From JACVRW01 sp052038485 (GTDB lineage Bacteria > Actinomycetota > Thermoleophilia > Solirubrobacterales > Thermoleophilaceae), in contig JBQGCL010000205.1 of assembly GCA_052038485.1 (NCBI GenBank), positions 1-17,144 of the forward strand: a DNA stretch of 17,144 bases, given 5' to 3'. Under the pieces are notes generated by a model. That model saw only the letters and a list, made by a program, of their open reading frames with translations. It did not search any database and was not told the origin of the DNA. The position numbers were made by a program, and so were the translations under genes. Below are positions 6,141 through 12,303 of the stretch, in pieces (the stretch's first letter is position 1; every line of letters starts with the position of its first letter).

Positions 6141-6350
6141 GTGGAGCACCCCGACCGCTTCTTCGAGGAGCTGCTGGGCTCGCTCGAGTTGCCCTACGTC
6201 GGTGCCTGCTGGCACGCGATCGCCGCGTCGCTCCACCTGTCGCCCTGGACCGTCCAGGACCACCTGAAGGCCATCTTCGACAAGACCGGCGTGCGCTCGC
6301 GCCGTGCCTTCGTGGCGCGCTGGGCGCTCGAGCTGGCCGGCGTGGCCTGA
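6141..6350 (+). CDS. Very short LuxR/GerE-type helix-turn-helix protein (possibly a truncated remnant)
   Basis: 69 residues from GTG 6141. Residues 26-60 (AIAASLHLSPWTVQDHLKAI, then FDKTGVRSRR) match the second, recognition and fourth helices of a LuxR/GerE DNA-binding domain very well. The usual first helix (LTPRE-x-x-VL type) is missing. In its place is VEHPDRFFEELLGSLELPYV, which matches nothing I know, and no other frame restores the missing part. No sensor or receiver domain is present. It starts 6 bases after a TATGAT -10 and ends 2 bases before the phosphatase gene's GTG, so it leads that operon. It may be a working mini-regulator, perhaps of its own promoter, or the stump of a larger regulator. 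An in-frame TTG at 6102 would place the promoter inside the coding region and was not chosen. Confidence 0.55.
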   Translation: MEHPDRFFEELLGSLELPYVGACWHAIAASLHLSPWTVQDHLKAIFDKTGVRSRRAFVARWALELAGVA

Positions 6351-6352
6351 CC

Positions 6353-7945
6353 GTGGCGGATCGCGTCGCCGCGGACAAGCTGCGCGACCTCCAGGCAGTC
6401 ACGGACGCGGCGCTCGCGGCCCTGCCGCTCGAGGAGCTGTTGCAGGAGCTGCTCAACCGCGTGGTCGACATCCTGGCGGTCGACACCTCGGCGATCCTGT
6501 TGCTCGACGACGACGACCGCACGCTCGTCGCCCGGGCCGCGAAGGGCCTCGAGGAGGAGGTTCGGCGCGGCGTGCGGGTACCCGTTCGGATGGGCTTTGC
6601 GGGACGTATCGCCGCCACCGGCGAGCCGGTGTTCATCGAGGACCTGCACAACGCCGAGGTGGTCAATCCGCTGCTGCGCGAAAAGGGGCTGAGGTCGCTG
6701 CTCGGCGTGGCCCTGATGGTCGAGGGGCGGGTGATCGGCGTGATGCACGTGGGCTCGCTGACCCAGCGCGTGTTCACCCCCGACGAGGTCGAGCTGCTTC
6801 AACGCGCCGGCGACCGGGCGGCGCTTGCGATCAACGGCCGCCTGACCGAACAGGAGCGCGGCCTCGCCGATGCCCTGCAGCGCAGCCTGATCCCGCGCCT
6901 GCCCGCCCTTCCCGGTCTCAAGCTCGAGGCGCAGTACCTGCCGGCCGCCGAGGCCAAGCTCGGCGGGGACTGGTACGACGCCTTCCTGATCTCGGGCGGG
7001 AAGCTGGGCCTCGCGATCGGCGATGTGTCCGGGCGCGGGTTCCACGCCGCGGCGCTGATGGGCCAACTGAGGAGCGGCCTGCGCGCATGCGCCATGGGAG
7101 AGGACTCGCCCGCCGCCGCGGCGGAGCGCCTGAGCCGGCTGCTGCGCCAACTGGAGTCCGGCCGCACCGCCACGTTGCTCTACCTCACCCTCGACCCGGA
7201 GACGGGCCGGATCGCGATGACGAGCGCGGGGCATCCGCCCCCGATCGCGATCCGCCGCGATGGCCGTTGCCATTACCTCTCGCCCGGCAAGGGGGTCCCG
7301 CTCGGCGCGGTTCGCCAACCGCGGTACGAGGACGCCGAGACGACACTCGCCCCAGGGGACACGCTGCTCCTCTACACGGACGGGCTCGTGGAGCGCCCCG
7401 GTGAGCCGCTCGACGTGGGATTCGAGCGCCTCTCCGAGGCAGCGGCCAGCGTGGCGGACGACTCGCCGTCCGTGTGTCAGGCGATCGTCGAGGCGATGCT
7501 TCCGCAGGGTGCGGCGCGCGACGATGCCGCCGTGCTTGCGATTCGCGCCGAGGTCCTCCCGAACCCGCTGCATCTGACGTTCCCCGCGGACATGGACGCG
7601 ATACCCGTGCTCCGCCGGGTGTTGGGCCGCTGGCTCGGGGAGGCCGGTGCGTCGAGGCCCGAGATCGAGGACATCTCGCTGGCGTGCGCCGAGGCGTGCG
7701 CCAACTCCGTCGAGCACGCCTACGCGCCGGGTCCGGCGACCCTCGAGCTCGACGCTTCGGTGGCGACCGACGGCGAGGCGGTCCTGCACGTGCGCGACTT
7801 CGGCAGCTGGCGCGACGCGCGTGGCACGAACCGCGGCCGCGGGACGGTGCTGATGAAGGGGCTGATGGACGCGGTCGACATCGACACCGGCGACGGCGGG
7901 ACGACCGTCCGCCTCGCCCGGAGGCTGCAGCGGAACGCCGCATGA
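6353..7945 (+). CDS. GAF - SpoIIE/RsbU-type phosphatase - HATPase anti-sigma kinase fusion
   Basis: 530 residues, cytoplasmic, no membrane segment. Residues ~18-163 are a GAF sensor domain. Residues ~165-185 form a helical linker. Residues ~187-398 are a PPM-type serine phosphatase of the SpoIIE/RsbU class, with GGDWYD (204-209), GDVSGRG (223-229), SAGHPPP (291-297), YTDG (341-344) and RDDAAV (389-394) carrying the metal-binding aspartates. Residues ~405-525 are an RsbW/SpoIIAB-type HATPase, with the N-box around N451, DFGSW at 482-486 and GRG at 495-497. Known logic: the phosphatase reactivates a STAS antagonist by dephosphorylation, while the kinase domain phosphorylates it and can hold a sigma factor. 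Here both opposing activities share one chain, and a STAS protein is encoded immediately downstream. The start is GTG 6353, 2 bases after the HTH stop. The ligand of the GAF domain and the target sigma factor are unknown. Confidence 0.92.
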   Translation: MADRVAADKLRDLQAVTDAALAALPLEELLQELLNRVVDILAVDTSAILLLDDDDRTLVARAAKGLEEEVRRGVRVPVRMGFAGRIAATGEPVFIEDLHNAEVVNPLLREKGLRSLLGVALMVEGRVIGVMHVGSLTQRVFTPDEVELLQRAGDRAALAINGRLTEQERGLADALQRSLIPRLPALPGLKLEAQYLPAAEAKLGGDWYDAFLISGGKLGLAIGDVSGRGFHAAALMGQLRSGLRACAMGEDSPAAAAERLSRLLRQLESGRTATLLYLTLDPETGRIAMTSAGHPPPIAIRRDGRCHYLSPGKGVPLGAVRQPRYEDAETTLAPGDTLLLYTDGLVERPGEPLDVGFERLSEAAASVADDSPSVCQAIVEAMLPQGAARDDAAVLAIRAEVLPNPLHLTFPADMDAIPVLRRVLGRWLGEAGASRPEIEDISLACAEACANSVEHAYAPGPATLELDASVATDGEAVLHVRDFGSWRDARGTNRGRGTVLMKGLMDAVDIDTGDGGTTVRLARRLQRNAA

Positions 7946-8262
7946 GCGAGCTGCGCGTGATCGCCGTGGAGGGCGACGTCGACATGGCGAGAGCGCCCGC
8001 ACTGCGCGACGAGCTGCGCCGCAGCGTCTCGAACCACGACATCGGCCTGGTCGTGGACCTGAGCCCGACGACCTACCTCGACAGCGCCGGCGTGAACACG
8101 CTGTTCGAGGTCGCCGAGGAGCTCCGCGACCGCCAGCTCGGCTTTGCCGTCGTCGTACCGGAGGGGAGCCTCGTCGAGCGGGTGATAACGCTGGTTGACC
8201 TGGCCGCCGCCGCGGGGATCCACCGCACCGTGGACGACGCCCGGCGCGCTCTGGAGCCTTAG
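7942..8262 (+). CDS. STAS-domain anti-sigma factor antagonist (RsbV/SpoIIAA-like)
   Basis: 106 residues, a complete single STAS domain. The key loop is DLSPTTYLDSAGV at 39-51; S48 in LDSAG is the expected phospho-acceptor serine, so the protein should act as a switchable antagonist rather than a structural STAS relic. The N-terminal VEGDVDMARAPAL at 9-21 matches the usual first strand and helix. The ATG overlaps the stop of the phosphatase/kinase gene (ATGA), so the two are translationally coupled and probably made in fixed ratio. The fused kinase domain upstream is its most likely partner. Its stop overlaps the convergent SNF2 gene by 4 bp, and the operon ends here. Confidence 0.9.
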   Translation: MSELRVIAVEGDVDMARAPALRDELRRSVSNHDIGLVVDLSPTTYLDSAGVNTLFEVAEELRDRQLGFAVVVPEGSLVERVITLVDLAAAAGIHRTVDDARRALEP

Positions 8263-10490
8263 GCGACCACGCGCAGGTGGCGGTAGGGCTTGCCGCGCAG
8301 CTCGCGGATGACCGCGTCGACCATCCGCTCCTCGTCGTGGACGCGCCCGTCGGTGACGGCGTCGATCAGGCTGCGCTTGCGCTGGAGCAGCTCGGCCATG
8401 GTCTCGTCGATCGTGTTCGGCGCGAGCAGGTACCAGGCCGACACCGCGCTCTCCTGGCCGATCCGGTGAAGCCGGTCCTCGGCCTGGTCGTGGCGGGCCG
8501 GCGTCCAGTCGAGCTCCAGAAACGCGACGTTGGACGCGCGCGTGAGCGTGATGCCCTGTGATGCGGCCTTCATCGAGCAGACGATCACCTGCGGCCCGTC
8601 CTCGCGCTGGAAGGCGTCCACCGCGTCCTGGCGTTTGGGCGCGGAGTCGGCGCCGAGGATGTGCGCCGCGTCGGGGAAGCGTTCGAGTACGGCGTGCTGG
8701 GTGGCCACGTGCTCGGCGAACACGACCAGCGGCTCGCCCGAGGCGAGGAAGTCGGCGATCCAGGCGAGCGCCGTCGGCAGCTTGCCGCGCACGGCGAGCT
8801 GGCGCAGGTTGTTGAGCCGCACCAGCTGCTCGGCTCGCAGCGCGGCGGCGACCTTGGCGTCGAGCGTGCGCAGGTCGAGCGGGAGCGTCTGGAGCCAGGC
8901 GATCACGTCGCGCTCGGCGAGGCGGTACTCCTGCTCGTTCGAGAGCAGCACCGGCACCGTGTCGTGGCGCTTGGCGGGCAGCTGCGGCAGCACCTGCTCC
9001 TTCGTGCGCCGCACGTAGCAGACCGCGCGCAGGTTCCAGTGCAGGCGGTCGTCGCTCGAGGCCGAGCTGAAGCGCCGCGACAGGCGCGCGCCGCTGCCGA
9101 ACTCGCGCAGGCGCCCGAGCGCGCGCAACTGGGAGATCAGCTCGTCGGCTCGGTTGAGGATCGGCGTGCCGGTCAGGGCGAGGCGCAGCGCGCCGTCGGG
9201 CAGCCCCTCGGCCAGCCGGATCGCGGCCTTGGTGCGGCGCGCGCCCGGGTTCTTGACGTAGTGGGACTCGTCGAGGACGAGCGCCCTCGCCTCCAGCGAC
9301 TCGAGCCGTTCGAGGTGGGAGTCGAGGATGTCGTAGTTGAGCACGACTATCTCGGCCTCGGTGACCTCGTCGGTCCAGGTGGCCTCGGTGCGCCCGTCGA
9401 GCACGGCGACCTTGCGCTTCGGCAACCACACCGACGCCTCGCGCTCCCACATCAGCTTCATGCTCGCCGGGCAGACGACGATCGCAGGGAACGCCTCGTC
9501 TACCTCGAGCGTCGCGAGCGCCTGGACGGTCTTGCCGAGCCCCTGCTCGTCGGCGATGAACGTGCGCCGGCGCTCGAGCGCGTAGCGCACGCCCGCTCGC
9601 TGGAACGGGTGCAGCTCGCCGCCCAGCTCGAGGCCGTCGAGCTCGGCGTCGTCGGCGTAGGAGAGCGCGACGGTCGCGGACGCCCGGTTGTGCTCGTCGG
9701 TCAGCTCGTCGAGCACGTCGACTACGCGGTCGTCGAGGCGCAGCGCGGGCCGGGCCGCCACGAACTCGGCCAGGTTCGGAGCGAGGGCGGGGTCGGCCGG
9801 CACCGCGACCGCCCACGACCCGTCGCGCCCGAAGAATCGCCCGGGCCGGTGAATCAGCCGCGCCTCGGGCAGGCGCCTGAACTCCTGAGCGAGGGACGAG
9901 TCCCAGAGCGTGAACAGGGTGATGTCCGGCTCGCCGTGGTCGCCGACCTCGAGGCTCAGCTCGGCGGGGGCCGGCGACAGCCCCTCGTCCAGCTCACGTG
10001 CGCATGCGCGCGCGAGGTCGTCGAGGTGGACGCCTTCGATGTGCGGCAGCGCCCGCGCGGCGGGCGTGCCGAACGGCAGCAGCAGCTTGCTCTCACCGGC
10101 GGGCAGCGCTCCATCGAGCTCCGGCGGCGGGTCGCCGGCGAGCGTGCGCAGCAGGAACGCCCCGGCGCCCTCGTGGGCGACGACCGTCACCGCCGCGCGC
10201 CAGCGATCGGACTCGCGCAGCCAGGCGAGCACCTCGGGCGCGGCCTCGAGGTTGGGGAAGGTGCCGAGCAGCTCGGTGACCAGCTTGCCGATGCGAGCGT
10301 CGGCGGGGACGCGCCAGTGCTTGCGGCGCCAGTCGAACCAGCGTCGCGGCAGCCGCTTGACGGCCTCGTTGAGATCCTCGTCGAATGGGAAGTCGAAGAC
10401 CAGCTCGGGACCCTCGCGGGGATCCTCGTCGCGCAGCCAGACGCGGCCCTGCGGCGGCGGTGAGTCCGTGGGAAGCGGCTCGGAGGTCAA
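8259..10490 (-). CDS. SNF2-family DNA-dependent ATPase with HARP-like N-terminus (SMARCAL1-like)
   Basis: 743 residues. The C-terminal half is a full SNF2 motor: Q-motif region LHPFQRAGVRYAL (293-305), Walker A DEQGLGKT (314-321), DESH (407-410), LALTGTPILNR (437-447), SMKAASQGITLTRAS (639-653) and motif VI HDQAEDRLHRIGQ (667-679). The N-terminal ~30-62 segment (FDFPFDEDLNEAVKRLPRR, then a W-F-D-W-x-x-K-x-W-x-V pattern) resembles the HARP domain of SMARCAL1-type annealing helicases. A second, weaker copy may lie near 210-258. Known role of relatives: remodelling or re-annealing forked DNA. The bacterial substrate is unknown. The start is a TTG at 10490 with no Shine-Dalgarno but a TAAGCT hexamer 7 bases upstream; I saw no better start. 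It follows the beta-helix gene on the same strand by 42 bp and meets the STAS gene with a 4-bp overlap. Confidence 0.9.
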   Translation of the reverse strand: MTSEPLPTDSPPPQGRVWLRDEDPREGPELVFDFPFDEDLNEAVKRLPRRWFDWRRKHWRVPADARIGKLVTELLGTFPNLEAAPEVLAWLRESDRWRAAVTVVAHEGAGAFLLRTLAGDPPPELDGALPAGESKLLLPFGTPAARALPHIEGVHLDDLARACARELDEGLSPAPAELSLEVGDHGEPDITLFTLWDSSLAQEFRRLPEARLIHRPGRFFGRDGSWAVAVPADPALAPNLAEFVAARPALRLDDRVVDVLDELTDEHNRASATVALSYADDAELDGLELGGELHPFQRAGVRYALERRRTFIADEQGLGKTVQALATLEVDEAFPAIVVCPASMKLMWEREASVWLPKRKVAVLDGRTEATWTDEVTEAEIVVLNYDILDSHLERLESLEARALVLDESHYVKNPGARRTKAAIRLAEGLPDGALRLALTGTPILNRADELISQLRALGRLREFGSGARLSRRFSSASSDDRLHWNLRAVCYVRRTKEQVLPQLPAKRHDTVPVLLSNEQEYRLAERDVIAWLQTLPLDLRTLDAKVAAALRAEQLVRLNNLRQLAVRGKLPTALAWIADFLASGEPLVVFAEHVATQHAVLERFPDAAHILGADSAPKRQDAVDAFQREDGPQVIVCSMKAASQGITLTRASNVAFLELDWTPARHDQAEDRLHRIGQESAVSAWYLLAPNTIDETMAELLQRKRSLIDAVTDGRVHDEERMVDAVIRELRGKPYRHLRVVA

Positions 10491-10497
10491 ACAGACG

Positions 10498-10503
10498 AGC
10501 TTA
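10498..10503 (-). promoter_or_regulatory. Putative -10 hexamer (TAAGCT) of the SNF2 gene
   Basis: On the minus strand TAAGCT is followed by seven bases and the TTG start codon, again the leaderless pattern. No clear -35 is present. The hexamer begins on the last base pair of the hairpin at 10503-10518. Confidence 0.45.
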
Positions 10504-10518
10504 GCGGCGCCGGCCGCT
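10503..10518 (-). terminator. Small GC-rich hairpin after the beta-helix gene
   Basis: AGCGGC and GCCGCT pair perfectly around a 4-base loop, 14 bases after the beta-helix stop codon. There is no T-run. It is a short possible terminator that would separate the beta-helix transcript from that of the SNF2 gene. Confidence 0.4.
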
Positions 10519-10532
10519 CGCTCGTCGTCCGC

Positions 10533-11870
10533 CTAGCGGCGCTCGTACGCCCCGAGGTCGGGATCGCTGCGCTTGACACCGCGCTGGTCGCGCTTGGGCG
10601 CCTTGCCGGGCCCGGCCGCTCCGATCGCGGGGCTGCCGGCCAGCAGGGCGATCGTCGGGGTCGGCCCGCCGTTGTCGGCCAGCTTCCCGATCCGCGGGTC
10701 GGCCACGACGATCGGCGTCCCCTCCGAGCACTTGCCCTGGCCGGTGCTCGTGATCAGGTTGACGCCGGTTCCGAGGAAGCCGATGCCGCCGCAGTCGGCC
10801 GTCGCGCCGCCCGCCTCGGTGTTGAGCGCGAGGATCGAGTTGGATATCCGGGCGTTGGCGGCGACCTGGACGCCCGCCGTGCGCAGGTGGATGCCGCCGG
10901 TCGTGCCGCCGAACATGGCGTCGACGTCGGCCCGGTTGCGGGCGATCGTCGAGTAGCTGATCGAGGCCTGGCTGCCCGCGTCGCTGAAGATGCCGCCGCC
11001 GCTCGTGTACGCGCCGTTGTTCGCGACCGTCGTGTTCGTCAGCTCGAGGCGACCCTTGTTGCCGACGAAGATGCCGCCGCCGTCGCCCTCGACGCCGGGA
11101 CCCGCCGACGCCAGGTTCTCGGCCACGGTGCTGTCGACGATCCGCACGGGCGGGCCGAACACCATCACCCCGCCGGCCTGGGCCGCCTTGTTGCCGATCA
11201 CGATCGAGCGCTGGATCAGCATCTGCCCGTTCGGCGAGGCCTCGATGCCGCCGCCGCTGCCGCCCGAGTCGTTGCTCGACACGTAGCTGTCGATCACCTT
11301 GACGAGCCCCGAGCTGTCGGAGTCGATGCCGCCGCCGTTGCCGCCCACCCAGGGCGCGCGGTTGCCGGCGATCCCGGACCGCAGGACCGTCAGGGAGCCC
11401 TTGCGGACGAGGATCGCACCGCCGTCCCCGCTGCCGTCGCTCTTGTTCGAGTAGCCGCCGATCAGCCGCAGGGTGTCGAGCGTGACGGCGGCCTTGATGT
11501 CGAGGATGCGGTCCTTCTTCTTGGCGTCGATCGTCGCCGTCCCGCGTCCGCGATGCACGATCGTGAGCGGGCCCGAGGTCACGTCGAGGTCGCCGTTGGC
11601 GGCCTTGTTCTCGCCGGTGCTCTTGAGATCGAGCACGTAGCGCCTGGTGCTCGGCAGGACGATCGTGTCGGCGCCCCGGTGGGCGTTCGCGGCGATCACC
11701 GCCTCGCGCAGGGTGCAGTCGTCGGACGTGCAGCCGTTCGGCTTGGGATCGGTCCGGGTGTTGACCGTGTACGTGCGCGCCTGTGCCGCCGAGGCGGTCA
11801 CGAGCAGCAGCGCAAGGGCGCCCAGTGCGGTGGTTCGGAGGCGGTTCACGATCGACGGTCCAGCGTACAT
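10533..11870 (-). CDS. Secreted right-handed beta-helix protein with CSLREA-type N-terminus
   Basis: 445 residues from ATG 11870, or 438 from GTG 11849. The signal peptide is NRLRTTALGALALLLVTASA, cleaved near AQA (31). Residues ~33-62 (TYTVNTRTDP, then C47, then CTLREAVIAAN at 52-62) are the CSLREA motif found after signal peptides of exported polymorphic beta-helix proteins. Residues ~95-375 are a parallel beta-helix: short turns with N-x-A, GGGI and ST-hydrophobic patterns recur every 20-30 residues. The C-terminus has GGPTPTIALLAGSPAIG and SDPDLGAYE, the usual ending of such secreted polymorphic-membrane-like proteins. No catalytic residues of pectate lyase are evident, so an adhesive or binding role is as likely as an enzymatic one. 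The ATG lies only 13 bases from the divergent ATG at 11884. The GTG gives a tidier signal peptide and leaves room for both promoters. Start uncertain, identity good. Confidence 0.87.
   Translation of the reverse strand: MYAGPSIVNRLRTTALGALALLLVTASAAQARTYTVNTRTDPKPNGCTSDDCTLREAVIAANAHRGADTIVLPSTRRYVLDLKSTGENKAANGDLDVTSGPLTIVHRGRGTATIDAKKKDRILDIKAAVTLDTLRLIGGYSNKSDGSGDGGAILVRKGSLTVLRSGIAGNRAPWVGGNGGGIDSDSSGLVKVIDSYVSSNDSGGSGGGIEASPNGQMLIQRSIVIGNKAAQAGGVMVFGPPVRIVDSTVAENLASAGPGVEGDGGGIFVGNKGRLELTNTTVANNGAYTSGGGIFSDAGSQASISYSTIARNRADVDAMFGGTTGGIHLRTAGVQVAANARISNSILALNTEAGGATADCGGIGFLGTGVNLITSTGQGKCSEGTPIVVADPRIGKLADNGGPTPTIALLAGSPAIGAAGPGKAPKRDQRGVKRSDPDLGAYERR
11862..11867 (-). promoter_or_regulatory. 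Putative -10 hexamer (TACGCT) for the beta-helix gene
   Basis: TACGCT on the minus strand lies 12 bases before the GTG at 11849, which would give a leader of only a few bases. It fits the TANNNT form of actinobacterial -10 elements. It would only make sense if the GTG, not the ATG at 11870, is the start. Confidence 0.35.
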
Positions 11871-11875
11871 ATGAT
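11870..11875 (+). promoter_or_regulatory. -10 hexamer (TATGAT) of the SnoaL-amidase operon
   Basis: TATGAT is followed by 8 bases and the ATG at 11884, so the mRNA would be leaderless or nearly so; no Shine-Dalgarno is present. A weak TTCACG lies 19 bases upstream. The hexamer overlaps the first codon of the longer version of the divergent beta-helix gene. Confidence 0.5.
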
Positions 11876-11883
11876 CTGCTCCG

Positions 11884-12303
11884 ATGGGGCAGGACTCGCT
11901 CGCACTGTGCAGGAAGGCGTACGAGCTGTACGGCGCCGGCGACTTCGACGCGATGTTGGAGCTGTTCGCCGAGGACGTCGTGGTCTACGTCGCGCCGCCG
12001 AACTTCGAGTCGGGGACCTACCAGGGCCGGGCGACCTACCGCGCCTTGATCGATCGCTGGGGCGGCCCGTGGTCGGAGATGCGCATCGAGCCGCTCTCGA
12101 TGGAGCCCGCCGGCGAGTGGATCCTCGCGAAGGTCGAGTACCACGGGCGAGCGCGCAGCGGCGACCTCGAGATCCGGCAGCTGTCCTGGGAGCTGTCGCT
12201 GTGGCGCGACGGTCAGGTGCAGCGCTACGAGGTCTACTGGGACGCGGAGGAGGGGGCGAGGATGTTCGCCGAACGCGAGGCGGAGGCCGCGGCGGCGCAG
12301 TGA
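11884..12303 (+). CDS. SnoaL-like / NTF2-fold protein
   Basis: 139 residues, cytoplasmic. The N-terminus (ALCRKAYELYGAGDFDAMLE, then LFAEDVVVY) and the later strands (GRATYRALIDRWGGPW, then SLWRDGQVQRYEVYWD) give the typical SnoaL-like/NTF2 cone: three helices followed by a curved sheet. Members include polyketide cyclases, ketosteroid isomerases, epoxide hydrolases and many non-enzymatic binders. D22 and D32 lie where such proteins often have acidic pocket residues, but I cannot assign a reaction. The C-terminus is an Ala/Glu-rich helix. It is the first gene of an operon and overlaps the amidase gene by 4 bases (GTGA), so the two products may act on related compounds; that is context only. 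Confidence 0.82.
   Translation: MGQDSLALCRKAYELYGAGDFDAMLELFAEDVVVYVAPPNFESGTYQGRATYRALIDRWGGPWSEMRIEPLSMEPAGEWILAKVEYHGRARSGDLEIRQLSWELSLWRDGQVQRYEVYWDAEEGARMFAEREAEAAAAQ

Noticed and set aside
6194..8002. 602-residue minus-strand open frame across the phosphatase/kinase gene
   Set aside because: Shadow of GC-rich codons; Arg/Ala-rich, no domain, while the plus strand has intact phosphatase and ATPase motifs.
7720..9816. 698-residue minus-strand open frame overlapping the SNF2 and STAS genes
   Set aside because: Low-complexity Arg/Ala product out of frame with the SNF2 motifs; frame shadow.
8661..10463. 600-residue plus-strand frame antisense to the SNF2 gene
   Set aside because: Composition typical of an antisense frame (Val/Leu/Arg/Gly-rich without motifs); the minus-strand SNF2 motifs are unambiguous.
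10887..12299. Long open frame antisense to the beta-helix gene and in frame with the amidase, which would make a 929-residue protein
   Set aside because: The part before 12300 has a low-complexity Arg/Ala/Asp composition with no domain, is antisense to a recognisable beta-helix protein, and also covers the SnoaL gene in another frame. Only the amidase part is real.
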